The notes under the pieces are model-generated. The model did not search any database and was not told where the DNA came from. It was given only the letters and a program-made list of their open reading frames with translations. A DNA stretch of 64,000 nucleotides from Arthrobacter agilis (lineage in GTDB: Bacteria; Actinomycetota; Actinomycetes; Actinomycetales; Micrococcaceae), in assembly GCF_006494655.1 (NCBI RefSeq), contig NZ_VHIM01000009.1:1-64000 (forward strand), written 5' to 3'. The position numbers and the translations under genes were made by a program. Positions 7,297 through 15,502 of this stretch are shown in pieces. Numbering within the stretch: the first letter of the stretch is position 1; each line of letters opens with the position of its first letter.

Positions 7297-9051
7297 TCAC
7301 GAGGGTCGTTGGCCAAGGAAGGCGGTAATGGCTTTGCCGACCGCTCGGTCGGCACTGTGGTGCGCGGCGTGGGGTGCACCGTTGATGGTGCCTGCTGTCC
7401 CGTCGTGTGCGATGTGGGCGAGCCGAGTCGACCACGCGGCGCCGGCGACAACGTCTCGTGAACCGCGCAGGACGAGGACAGGCTGGCGAGCCAGGGGCAG
7501 CCGAAACTCGATCGGGTAGCTCATGGCGAGTTTCAGTTGAGCAAGGTACCAGCGCGGCCCGCACCGCAGGACATCGAAGGACTGCACCATGCTCAACAAT
7601 GGCTTCTCGAGGACTGAGTTGACCCCGAGCCTCAGGGCCTGCTGACGAACGGTGCGGTGCTCGACGTCGACGGCAGCACCGATGAGGATCAGGTGCGATA
7701 CGAGATCAGGGCGTTCGATGGCCAGTTCCGTAGCACTCTGGACTCCCATGGAATGACCGATGACGACGCAGGACGAGGCCCCGGCGTCGTCGAGGAGTTT
7801 CCCGATCAGGTCTGCCGTTGCCGCGTTACTCGCGGCATGGTCCGGTCTTCTCGTCCAGCCGTATCCCGGAAGGTCGATGAGGTGCACATCACCGTGGGCA
7901 GCAAGAACAGCACCCAGTCGGCGGAAGTACCGGTGGGACATGCCGATCCCGTGGATGAGGACGAACACCGCTGCCGGCTCGCTCCTGTCCCGGGTACTGC
8001 ACGCGACTCCCTTGTCGTAGGCGATGAAGTAGGAACGGCACTGCCGATCCCCCAGCGTGATACTCCTCAGTTCGAGCACCTCGGGGCCCGAACCCACCCC
8101 GGGCGTGAAAGACCTGAAGGAACGAGTGGACGCAGTAGACCTTCCCTGCCCCGGCGCCCGCCCCTGCGCCGCCTCGTCGTGTTGCTCCCGGTCCGCTGCC
8201 TCTTGATGACGGTTCTTCTCCACCTCTGCTCCAACCTGTGTTCCAGAGCGAGTTTCGGCTTGCTGACCTGCTGCGGTGAGCAGGGCTGCGGTGACCGCGG
8301 CGGCTCCGCCGCGAAGTGCGGCGTGGGGCTGTCCTGGTATCTCCACGAGCTGCCCGTCGCCGGCGTTGCTGCTGATTCTTTCGCACCAGTCATGGCCGGA
8401 GATGATGTCGCGGGTACCGCGCATGACGATGACGGGGCATGAGACGAGGGAGATCCGCTCGTCAAGGCGGTACCTGAGCATGACGGGTAGTTCCTGCAGG
8501 TACCAGCGAGGCCCACATTCGGCGTAGGCGGTGCCGACCATCACAGTCGTGAGGGGACGTTCGATCAGGGTGTCCACGGCGAGCATGAGCGTGTGCTTGA
8601 CCGGGGAGCGATGCTTGATGTCGGTGACGGGGCCGATCAAGGCGAGCCGGGAGACGAGGTCGGGCCTGTCGATGGCGAGTTCTGTCACGAACTGGGCCCC
8701 CATCGAATGACCGATCACCACGCATCCCCCTGCATCTTCCTCGTCCAGGATCCGGCTCAGCACGGCAGCGTAGTCCCCGACACTCATCTGGTGTTCCGGT
8801 CGCGGCGTTCCGCCGAAACCTGGCAGATCAACGATGAGCGTGTCCCCATGTTGGAGGAGGTCGCGTTGCAGCTTGTCGTAGTAGCGGTGGGACATGCCCA
8901 TCCCATGCACCATGACGAACAGGGGTCGGACGCGTCCGGGGTTGGCCGAGCGGCGGGACAAGTGCACCCGGCAGGAGACTGGCTCACGTCCATCCTCGGC
9001 CCCGTGAGTGACCGTCCTCGTGGTCGTTTCGGCAGTACGGGAAGTTGGCAA
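7297..9051 (-). CDS. Fused tandem alpha/beta hydrolase (two complete domains)
   Basis: 584 residues holding two homologous hydrolase domains. Domain 1 (about 40-260) has HGMGMSHRY at 49-57, nucleophile S116 in GHSMG, D215 in RGTRD and H243 in QPHAA. Domain 2 (about 358-580) has HGIGMSHRY, S434 in GHSMG, D533 in RGSRD and H561 in APHAA. Both triads are intact and the two halves share CGPRWYL and AI-RPDLVS strings, so this is an in-frame tandem duplication. A charged Gln/Glu/Arg-rich linker (about 262-325) joins them. The TTG start at 9051 follows AGGA. The desaturase gene lies 126 bp upstream on the same strand, hinting at a lipid or ester substrate. Confidence 0.8.
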   Translation of the reverse strand: MPTSRTAETTTRTVTHGAEDGREPVSCRVHLSRRSANPGRVRPLFVMVHGMGMSHRYYDKLQRDLLQHGDTLIVDLPGFGGTPRPEHQMSVGDYAAVLSRILDEEDAGGCVVIGHSMGAQFVTELAIDRPDLVSRLALIGPVTDIKHRSPVKHTLMLAVDTLIERPLTTVMVGTAYAECGPRWYLQELPVMLRYRLDERISLVSCPVIVMRGTRDIISGHDWCERISSNAGDGQLVEIPGQPHAALRGGAAAVTAALLTAAGQQAETRSGTQVGAEVEKNRHQEAADREQHDEAAQGRAPGQGRSTASTRSFRSFTPGVGSGPEVLELRSITLGDRQCRSYFIAYDKGVACSTRDRSEPAAVFVLIHGIGMSHRYFRRLGAVLAAHGDVHLIDLPGYGWTRRPDHAASNAATADLIGKLLDDAGASSCVVIGHSMGVQSATELAIERPDLVSHLILIGAAVDVEHRTVRQQALRLGVNSVLEKPLLSMVQSFDVLRCGPRWYLAQLKLAMSYPIEFRLPLARQPVLVLRGSRDVVAGAAWSTRLAHIAHDGTAGTINGAPHAAHHSADRAVGKAITAFLGQRPS

Positions 9052-9177
9052 GGAGTTCCTGGTGCTCTCAGGCCTGGTTCAGACCGGTATCAGGTCTTGT
9101 CCCGAAGCCGGGTTCTTGTCGTCAGGGTGAGTGCGCAGGAGTTCAGGTACTTCCGTGCTGCTCACCCGTGCGGGGGG

Positions 9178-10287
9178 TCAGGGTCGGCGGTAGCGGTTGA
9201 TCATGGGGCAGTCGAACGGGTCACGTGCGGCGAGTCCTACCCGGTTGAGGTAGGAGACCACGGCTCCGTAGGAGGCGGCGACTCCTACTTCGGTGTAGGG
9301 GACGCGCAGGCGCTCGCAGTGCTCGCGGACGATCACGGCTGCGCGGCGCAGGTGCGGGCGTGGCATGTCGGGGAAGAGGTGGTGCTCGATCTGGAAGTTC
9401 AGTCCGCCGAAGGCGTTGTTCACGAACGAGCCGCCGCGGATGTTGCGTGAGGTGAGGACCTGCTTCTGGAAGAAGTCGAGCGTGCTGTCCCTGGGTACCA
9501 CGGGCATGCCCTTGTGGTTCGGGGCGAAGCTCGCACCCATGTAGATGCCGAACACGGCCAGCTGGACCCCGAGGAACGCGAAGGCCATGCCGACGGGCAG
9601 GAACCAGAACAGGACGCCGAGGTAGGCGCCGAAGCGTGCCCCGAGGAGCGCGAGTTCCACCCAGCGGCCCTTGATGGTGCGGCGGGCGAAGAGCGTGCTG
9701 ATCGATCGGGCGTGGAGGTTGATGCCCTCCATGGTGAGCAGCGGGAAGAAGAGGTAGCCCTGGCGGCGTGTGATCCAGGCCTGGATGCCCGTGGCTTTCG
9801 CGGCGTCCTCCTCGAGGAAGGAGATGGTGTCGACCTCGATGTCCGGGTCCTTGCCGCGGGTGTTGGGGTCGTTGTGGTGGCGGGTGTGTTTGTCCATCCA
9901 CCAGGCGTAGCTGATTCCGACGACGCCGGCGGCGAGGATGCGGCCGGACCAGTCGTTGGCCCCGCGGGTCTTGAAGATCTGGCGGTGGGAGGCCTCGTGG
10001 GCGAGGAACGCCACCTGGGTGAGGACCACGCCGAGGACCGCCGCGATGAGGAGCTGGAACCACGTGTCGCCCAGGAGGGCGAATCCCGTCCACGCCGCTC
10101 CCATGGCCAGGGCCAGCAGCGCGAACACGGAGACGTAGAAACGGCGTCGGCGGGTCAGCAGGCCCTCCTTGCGGACCTGCTTCAGCAGGACCGAGTAGGA
10201 GGCGACGACGTCGTTCGGCTTCGAGATGCGAACGGTGCGCGGTGCGGCGGATCTTTCCGGGCTGGATTGAGCGACTAGATCAGTCAT
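9178..10287 (-). CDS. Membrane fatty acid (acyl-CoA) desaturase
   Basis: 369 residues with the three diagnostic histidine boxes for a di-iron desaturase: HEASH at 97-101, HTRHH at 134-138 and QIEHH at 299-303. Two paired hydrophobic regions (about 52-95 and 213-252) cross the membrane. The Gln in the third box is typical of the front-end or DesA3-like acyl-CoA desaturases. It inserts a double bond in acyl chains using O2 and electrons from a reductase that is not encoded nearby. ATG 10287 is the natural start. It leads the double-hydrolase gene on the same strand. Confidence 0.9.
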   Translation of the reverse strand: MTDLVAQSSPERSAAPRTVRISKPNDVVASYSVLLKQVRKEGLLTRRRRFYVSVFALLALAMGAAWTGFALLGDTWFQLLIAAVLGVVLTQVAFLAHEASHRQIFKTRGANDWSGRILAAGVVGISYAWWMDKHTRHHNDPNTRGKDPDIEVDTISFLEEDAAKATGIQAWITRRQGYLFFPLLTMEGINLHARSISTLFARRTIKGRWVELALLGARFGAYLGVLFWFLPVGMAFAFLGVQLAVFGIYMGASFAPNHKGMPVVPRDSTLDFFQKQVLTSRNIRGGSFVNNAFGGLNFQIEHHLFPDMPRPHLRRAAVIVREHCERLRVPYTEVGVAASYGAVVSYLNRVGLAARDPFDCPMINRYRRP

Positions 10288-10402
10288 GGGTGTCCTTGGA
10301 TCGCAGAAACCAACCCCGAAGGAGATACGCAGGGCAGGATGGTCGAGAGGTGGATCGTACGTCGGGTGTGTACTTCGGAGTCACGGGACAATCCGATGGT
10401 CT

Positions 10403-11293
10403 TCACCCGAGGATCGACAGGGCGCGCGGGACGCTTTCGATCGTGATGTCAGTCTGTGCGTCGACGGACTTCACTTCCCCGTCGGTCTGGTAGGGGATCG
10501 GTTTCAGGGTCGCGAAGTCGTACTTCGCGTAGCTCGGCTGGTCGCCGAGGCCCCTGGACATCGCTTGGACGGCCGTCAGGAGGATCCGCCACTTGGGCAT
10601 GTGGCGGAAGGTGATGACCTCGAACTTGCCGTCTGTTGGTTGATCGTCGGCCTCACTCAGGGTCGCGTACTTGGCCATTTGAGAGATGTTCGCGAACACC
10701 AAACTGTCGAACTTCCGCAGTCGGCCGTCGCTTTGGCGGATCTCGAAGGGTTTGAACTTGGAGAAGGTCCTCACGACCGAGAACAATTCCTTGATCGCGC
10801 CCTTGCTGCCTTTCTCGAGATTGATCGCCACGATCGGAGTCAGCCCGAACCCGATGTAGGAGTGCGCGTAGACCGGTTCAGCGTCGGGCAGCGCCATGCT
10901 GATGCGCAGGAGGTCGATACGACGTACCTGACCCTCGACGATCGCGTCCGCCAGCGGCTTCTGGCCTATGACCCGGCTGTGGTCGTTCGCGTTGCCTGCG
11001 GCAAGGACGGCGCACACTGCATCACTGCTGAAGCTGGACATGACGCCGTTGACGACTTCGTTGTATCCGCCGTCGCCGCTGACGGACACGATCAGGGCGT
11101 TCCCGGCATCCGCGGCCTCCCGGGCGAGGTCCACAGCGTGGCCGGCGTGTTCAGTGGGCTGAAGCCTGATGGCCGTCCAGGGCAGCGACGATGTCAGGTC
11201 GTCATGAAGCTTCTTCGCGAGGGAGGGCGCGTCCCCGGTGCTGTTCGGGTTGAAGATGATGGCGATCGTGTCGAAGGTGCGCCCTGCGTCCAT
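10403..11293 (-). CDS. Diacylglycerol kinase catalytic domain protein
   Basis: 296 residues. The N-terminal strand-loop IIFNPNSTG and the glycine-rich SGDGGYNEVVNG (about 71-82) are the nucleotide-binding signature of the DAGK/YegS family; GNANDH follows, as in active members. The C-terminal half carries the beta-sandwich (YIGFGLTPIVAINLEK, KFEVITFRHMPKW). The likely activity is lipid phosphorylation at the membrane surface; the substrate is uncertain. The start is ATG 11293 (MDAGRTFD). It sits 115 bp upstream of the desaturase gene, so the three minus-strand genes may act on related lipids. Confidence 0.85.
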   Translation of the reverse strand: MDAGRTFDTIAIIFNPNSTGDAPSLAKKLHDDLTSSLPWTAIRLQPTEHAGHAVDLAREAADAGNALIVSVSGDGGYNEVVNGVMSSFSSDAVCAVLAAGNANDHSRVIGQKPLADAIVEGQVRRIDLLRISMALPDAEPVYAHSYIGFGLTPIVAINLEKGSKGAIKELFSVVRTFSKFKPFEIRQSDGRLRKFDSLVFANISQMAKYATLSEADDQPTDGKFEVITFRHMPKWRILLTAVQAMSRGLGDQPSYAKYDFATLKPIPYQTDGEVKSVDAQTDITIESVPRALSILG

Positions 11294-11596
11294 GAATAGC
11301 TCTCCTGGTCGATCGTTGCTGCAGTGATGCAGGCACTCGTGAAGGCTGCGTGATTGGCCACTTCCAGTAGCTCTGCGGGCTGGGCCCGGGTGTAGGTAGC
11401 CCGTAGCCCCGCCGTCGTCGCCTTCCGTTCATCGGACTCCGAGCTTCGATCCCAGTATAGTAAGCCTGCTTCGCATATCGGTGTAGACCAGCGTGTCGGC
11501 CCGAGCGATCGGCCACAAGGCGCTGCGCCTGTGGGTGACACATGCCGGTAGAGCGTCTGGCACCCGATGCGCACGATGAGGATTGACAACCACCCG
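11294..11596. other. Divergent intergenic region between DAGK and the HTH gene
   Basis: About 300 bp that must hold promoters for both directions. A TTGACA hexamer lies at 11583-11588 on the plus strand just before the large palindrome at 11597-11636, but no well-spaced -10 box could be assigned with confidence. No coding sequence recognised. Confidence 0.35.
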
Positions 11597-11636
11597 GATG
11601 TAAAGGAGCCTTGTCGTGACAAGGAGTCTTTACATC
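11597..11636 (+). promoter_or_regulatory. Large imperfect palindrome before the HTH gene
   Basis: Two 17-nt arms (outer GATGTAAAG/CTTTACATC, inner CCTTG/CAAGG, three central mismatches) flank TCGTGA. The arms pair at 14 of 17 positions. It ends 9 bp before the GTG start of the HTH gene and directly abuts its Shine-Dalgarno. It could be an operator for autoregulation by the HTH protein, or a hairpin in the mRNA leader. The former is more usual for such small regulators (inference). Confidence 0.55.
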
Positions 11637-11645
11637 AGGGGTGAC

Positions 11646-11837
11646 GTGCAGAACAGTATTCGTGACCTACGCGCGGAGACCGGGATGTCGCAGCGGGAGC
11701 TGGCCGAGGTTCTTCAGGTCTCACGTCAAACCATCAACTCCATCGAGACAGGACGCTACGATCCTTCCCTTCCCCTGGCTATCGCCATCGCCCGTCACTT
11801 CCGTCGCTCAGTAGAGGAGATCTTTCATGCAGACTGA
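11646..11837 (+). CDS. Small XRE/Cro-C1-type transcriptional regulator
   Basis: 63 residues, almost only a helix-turn-helix: MSQRELAEVLQVSRQTINSIE (turn and recognition helix) and GRYDPSLPLAIAIARHF, ending VEEIFHAD. This is the YozG-type small HTH family, usually paired with a membrane protein. GTG 11646 is preceded by CAGGGGTGAC; an earlier in-frame GTG at 11616 lies inside the palindrome and is less likely. It overlaps the next gene by 11 bp, so the two are co-translated. Likely an autorepressor acting on the palindrome just upstream. Confidence 0.85.
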   Translation: MQNSIRDLRAETGMSQRELAEVLQVSRQTINSIETGRYDPSLPLAIAIARHFRRSVEEIFHAD

Positions 11838-12252
11838 CACACCAGCACGGCGCAACGCTGTAGCCCTCAGCGTTCTCGCGGTGGTCCTCGTTCTGATGTC
11901 CGTTGTCGTGGTGCTGTTGAGGGAGCACGCTCCGGGAAACATGGTTCCCGGGTTCATCATCGGGCTCGGCATCGGTATCGCGGGGGCCCTGGTGATGGCA
12001 TGGCGGGTCCTCCGCCGGCCGGACCGCGCGTCCACTTTCGAGCGGGCCTGGACGCAGACCGGGGACGAGCGTGAGGATGCGCTCCTCACGCGCGCGCTGG
12101 CCGTCGTCGGATTGCTCTCGCTTCCGCTGGTCGGCATCGGCACCCTTGCTATCGGTTTCGGAGCCGAAGCGCCCATGGTCATGACCCTCCTACTGGGAGC
12201 CCTGGCTGTCACCGGACTTCTCTCCTTCGCAGTGTTCAACCACCGAAGCTGA
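11827..12252 (+). CDS. Membrane protein paired with the small HTH regulator
   Basis: 141 residues with four predicted membrane helices arranged in two pairs: about 13-32 (ALSVLAVVLVLMSVVVVLL), 41-60 (GFIIGLGIGIAGALVMAW), 93-112 and 117-136. The middle cytoplasmic part holds the acidic motif GDEREDALLTRA, which resembles DUF2178-like proteins commonly encoded after a small XRE regulator. ATG 11827 overlaps the regulator's 3' end by 11 bp. The function of such pairs is not established; control of membrane-related traits is a reasonable guess only. Confidence 0.75.
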   Translation: MQTDTPARRNAVALSVLAVVLVLMSVVVVLLREHAPGNMVPGFIIGLGIGIAGALVMAWRVLRRPDRASTFERAWTQTGDEREDALLTRALAVVGLLSLPLVGIGTLAIGFGAEAPMVMTLLLGALAVTGLLSFAVFNHRS

Positions 12253-12628
12253 AGTCCCGACACCGTTCCCCGACAGCACGTGTCGCTGACCTCGGCCCAG
12301 CCTGACGTGGTCATCGGTGAGGTTCCCTCCGGTGGGTACGACCTCGGGCTGGGCCCCGAAGGCCCGGGCGTGACGGGCCGCGGGTTGTTCATCCACCCGG
12401 GGATGCCCAACTGCGGGTCGGCCTCTGGCACACGACGACCTTCACCCACTCCAGCGCCCGGGCTCACTAGTCCTGGGTCAGAGAATTGTCCACCTCCTGA
12501 CCCATGACTGCGCGTCCGTGCGCGCCCGGACAGTAAGCGCATAGGCTCACACTCTGACGGTGTTCGTCAGACCTGGCCGCGGCGAGAAGCAGCGGGCCCG
12601 CAAGTGACATGACAGGTAGGGAGAACCG
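12253..12628 (+). other. Intergenic region before the DUF3060 lipoprotein
   Basis: About 375 bp. A plus-strand frame is open at 12280-12507, but it is proline- and glycine-rich with no start signal and I do not accept it as a gene. TAGGCT at about 12543 resembles a -10 box for the lipoprotein, without a convincing -35. Nothing else seen. Confidence 0.3.
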
Positions 12629-13306
12629 ATGAACACCCACAAGGACGCCTTTACCCAGGTCGGACTGTTCGCCTGCGCTGTCATGCTCCTTACGGCCTGT
12701 TCCACGGGCTCCAGCACCGCCCCCGGGACAGTGACACCAGACACCGAGACGTCGGCCTCAACTCCCATGACCGGTGAAACAGATGCGACCTCCCTGCCGA
12801 CGACATCGCGTGCAACGTCTTCTGCAACATCGGATGCGACACCGTCGACGACCGCCCTGAGGACCGCGAACCCCACGGCCTCGGCTACAGGTTCGGCGTC
12901 AGCCGGCGGTCAACCCGCCGCTACGATCTCACTTGTTGCAGGGGCGGAGCATAAAATCACCGGCTCCGCGGATCCGGTGACGGTTGAATGCACTGACGGA
13001 GGAGACATCGACATCGAAGCCGACAACGTTGACCTGACAATCACCGGTGACTGCGAGGACGTCGAGATTGACGGGGACGAGAACACGATCACCGGCGGCA
13101 ACGCCGAGACACTCGATATCGAAGGTGACGGTAACACTGTTGCAACAGGAACAGTCCCTGAGGTGAGCGTTGATGGAGACAACAACTCTGTCGAGGTCGA
13201 CGAGACCAGCGACGTCAGCGTCGAGGGTGATGAGAATACGGTCACCTACCAGTCGGGTGACCCGGCCATCGAGACCGAGGGAAACAACTCCGTCTCCGCC
13301 GCCTGA
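12629..13306 (+). CDS. DUF3060-type secreted lipoprotein
   Basis: 225 residues. A signal peptide ends in the lipobox LTAC (about residues 21-24). A roughly 75-residue Ser/Thr-rich low-complexity linker follows. The C-terminal domain (about 98-225) is acidic and built from short repeats of the kind I-E-G-D-x-N-x-V/I, interspersed with Cys at ECTDGG and GDCEDV, the pattern of DUF3060 beta-helical proteins seen in mycobacteria and Arthrobacter. It is probably anchored outside the membrane with the repeat domain extended past the cell wall. The AGGTAGGGAGAACC before ATG 12629 is a good ribosome binding site. Confidence 0.8.
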   Translation: MNTHKDAFTQVGLFACAVMLLTACSTGSSTAPGTVTPDTETSASTPMTGETDATSLPTTSRATSSATSDATPSTTALRTANPTASATGSASAGGQPAATISLVAGAEHKITGSADPVTVECTDGGDIDIEADNVDLTITGDCEDVEIDGDENTITGGNAETLDIEGDGNTVATGTVPEVSVDGDNNSVEVDETSDVSVEGDENTVTYQSGDPAIETEGNNSVSAA

Positions 13307-13529
13307 CTTCTCTCCCGACCGATCACCTGTCCCGTCCGCAGCCGGTCCTCCAGGGCGGGTATGAGTCGGTGGCTGGTAATTCACCTGCGGCTCTCTTCTA
13401 CTTCGCGGATACCATGAGGACGATCGTGCCACTGTGGTCCTTGGGTGAAGCTATAAACAGTCCGAACTATCCGCAGCAACACCCATATGCAGACGCTTGC
13501 ACGAGCGCTGTCGCCGATTACCAGGACGG

Positions 13530-13688
13530 TGCATCAGGAACCTGGTGACCGCTCTCCAGGATGCTGGAGCGACCGCCGAGGACGTGATCAGTACCCGGTT
13601 GCTCGTGGCGTCAACCGAGCGGAATGATCTCGTCCGCGCGAGGGAACTTGTCCGCCGAGCCTTCGGCGCCCATGAGGTCCCGAACTGA
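13530..13688 (+). pseudogene. Fragment of a RidA-family gene
   Basis: Residues NLVTALQDAGATAEDVISTR and RNDLVRARELVRRAFGAHE are a clear internal piece of a RidA/YjgF enamine deaminase homologue. The expected N-terminal third is missing or scrambled upstream, and a stop follows right after HEVPN, where an intact protein would go on for about 40 more residues including the catalytic-site strand. It is therefore a remnant. It marks the 13.4-13.7 kb stretch as decayed accessory DNA. Confidence 0.7.
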
Positions 13689-14109
13689 TCAATCATGCAG
13701 AACGAACCGCTCCCCCTGATTCCCCACCGATGCTCTTCGGTCGCTTCCGGTCCGACGGTTTCCCCGCGCGGTGGTTCCTGCGAAGTCGATGGCGCTGAAC
13801 AGTCAGAACCACGCTGCATGCACGAGGAGCCACGACGACGAGCACCATGCCGACGGGTCGCTGCCCTAGAGCCCCCGGTGATCAGAGCGGGTACCGGGAG
13901 GGGCCGTCACCCGATCCGGCAAGCCTTCCGGTCAGATCGATGGCGTAAGCGAAACTTTCGAATAACGACCGGTCTCCCCGCGGACACATCCGTCGATTTG
14001 TCGAGGACTCTGGGAGCCGCGGAGAGCGAAACCCCTGCGTCATCGGCTACTTCATGGAGCTCGACCTGACAATCTCAGTCGAAATCCACCTGTTTGTTAC
14101 CGGAAACCC
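13689..14109 (+). other. Regulatory intergenic region before the xylo-oligosaccharide operon
   Basis: About 420 bp after the RidA remnant with no recognised gene. It contains the first of two identical CGAAACTTTCG palindromes at 13950-13960. Frames open here show no recognisable protein pattern. Confidence 0.5.
13950..13960. promoter_or_regulatory. Distal LacI-type operator CGAAACTTTCG
   Basis: Perfect palindrome CGAAA-C-TTTCG, identical to the one next to the binding-protein start and 220 bp upstream of it. CGAAA-N-TTTCG is the type of site recognised by LacI-family repressors of xylose/xylan genes in actinobacteria (BxlR-like). The two copies could allow looping. Confidence 0.6.
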
Positions 14110-14137
14110 TTGCGTTCTGACCCTCCACTGTTAGGCT
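14110..14137 (+). promoter_or_regulatory. Probable promoter of the xylo-oligosaccharide operon
   Basis: TTGCGT (14110-14115) and TAGGCT (14132-14137) are separated by 16 bp, an acceptable sigma-70-type arrangement. Transcription would start near 14144, leaving a leader of about 50 nt that contains the proximal palindrome at 14169-14181. Inferred from sequence only. Confidence 0.5.
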
Positions 14138-14168
14138 CGCATCACACTACTTGCTTTCGACGTAGGAG

Positions 14169-14181
14169 TCGAAACTTTCGA
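14169..14181. promoter_or_regulatory. Proximal LacI-type operator TCGAAACTTTCGA
   Basis: A 13-bp perfect palindrome located just downstream of the predicted transcription start and 13 bp before the ATG of the binding protein. This position suits repression by blocking elongation or translation initiation. Same core as the site at 13950. Confidence 0.7.
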
Positions 14182-14194
14182 GAGGCGTTCAAAG

Positions 14195-15493
14195 ATGAAC
14201 AAGCACAGCATGAAGAAGCTGCTGACCGTTGGGGCGGTGACAGCAGTCGCCCTCGGCGGCCTGTCCGCGTGCGGCTCCGACAGCGGAGGAACAGAAGACG
14301 GCGACGTCACCATGACCTTCTGGCACAATTCGACGACGGGCGCCGGCAAGGCGCACTGGGAAGACACGGTCGCAGCATTCGAGGCGGCCAACCCTGGCGT
14401 GACGATCGACATCCAGTCCATCCAGAACGAGGAGATGGACGGAAAGCTCCAGACGGCGCTGAACTCCGGCGATGCGCCCGACATCTTCATGGCGCGCGGC
14501 GGCGGCAAGCTCGCGGACGTCGTAGCGGCCGGACAGGCCATGGACATCACGGATTCGATCGACGAGGCCACCAGGGCCGCTGTGCCCGAAAGCGTCTTGA
14601 ACGCCTTCGCGGTCGACGGCAAGATCTACGGAATGCCGACCGCCTTGCTGCCTGGCGGCATCTTCTACAGCGAAGACCTCTTCACCGAAGCGGGCGTCGA
14701 GGGAACACCGTCGACGATCGACGAGCTCGGCTCCGCCGTCGACAAGCTCAAGGGTGCAGGAATCGACCCCATCGCCGTCGGCGCGAAGGATGCCTGGCCT
14801 GCAGCGCACTGGTACTACTTCTTCGCGGTCCGCGCCTGCTCGCAGGACGCTCTCAACACGGCCGCCGAGACGATGGAGTTCGACGACCCGTGCTGGCTGG
14901 AGGCCGGTAACAACCTGCAGGAATTCGTCGACACGGAGCCGTTCAACAACGGATTCCTCACCACCTCGGCACAGCAGGGAGCAGGCAGTTCTGCAGGTCT
15001 GCTCGCGAACCAAAAAGCAGCGATGGAACTCATGGGCGCATGGAACCCAGGTGTCATCGCATCCCTGACCCCTGACCAGAAGCCGCTGCCTGACCTCGGC
15101 TGGTTCCCGTTCCCCGAGATCGAGGGCGGCGAGGGTGAGCCTGGCGCCATGATGGGCGGCGTCGACGGATTCACCTGCTCCGCTCAGGCCCCTCAGGAAG
15201 AGTGCACCGCGTTCCTGAACTTCTTCATGCAGCAGGAGCACCAGGAAGGCTACGCGGAAGCGTTCCAGACGATCCCCGCCAACCAGGACGCCCAGGCGGC
15301 TGTCACTGACCCGGCGCTCCAGTCGATCCTCGCGGCGTACAACGAGGCACCCTACGTCACGGTGTGGCTCGACACGCTGTTCGGACAGAACGTCGGAAAT
15401 GCGCTCAACAAGGGCGCCGTCGACCTGTTCGCGGGTCAGGGCACTGCCGAGGACATCGTCTCTGCTCTGAACGACGCAGCGGCCAAGGGATAG
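14195..15493 (+). CDS. ABC sugar transporter substrate-binding lipoprotein (xylo-oligosaccharide type)
   Basis: 432 residues. A signal peptide with lipobox LSAC (C26 or nearby) is followed by a family-1 extracellular solute-binding domain, with TFWHNSTTG and AFEAANPGVTIDIQSIQNEE near the start, GDAPDIFMARGGGK at about 90-103 and WNPGVIASLTPDQKPLPD later. This layout is typical of BxlE-like binding proteins for xylobiose and related sugars; the substrate is inferred mainly from the two xylan-degrading genes downstream. It is the first gene of the operon, under two CGAAACTTTCG sites. Confidence 0.85.
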   Translation: MNKHSMKKLLTVGAVTAVALGGLSACGSDSGGTEDGDVTMTFWHNSTTGAGKAHWEDTVAAFEAANPGVTIDIQSIQNEEMDGKLQTALNSGDAPDIFMARGGGKLADVVAAGQAMDITDSIDEATRAAVPESVLNAFAVDGKIYGMPTALLPGGIFYSEDLFTEAGVEGTPSTIDELGSAVDKLKGAGIDPIAVGAKDAWPAAHWYYFFAVRACSQDALNTAAETMEFDDPCWLEAGNNLQEFVDTEPFNNGFLTTSAQQGAGSSAGLLANQKAAMELMGAWNPGVIASLTPDQKPLPDLGWFPFPEIEGGEGEPGAMMGGVDGFTCSAQAPQEECTAFLNFFMQQEHQEGYAEAFQTIPANQDAQAAVTDPALQSILAAYNEAPYVTVWLDTLFGQNVGNALNKGAVDLFAGQGTAEDIVSALNDAAAKG

Positions 15494-15502
15494 CAGCAGA
15501 TC

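Noticed and set aside
12280-12507. 75-codon plus-strand ORF after the HTH-associated membrane gene
   Set aside because: No ribosome binding site, proline-rich tail and no recognisable pattern; treated as intergenic.
12960-13300. Repetitive DNA in the DUF3060 gene as a possible non-coding repeat
   Set aside because: The repetition is explained by the encoded G-D-x-N protein repeats.
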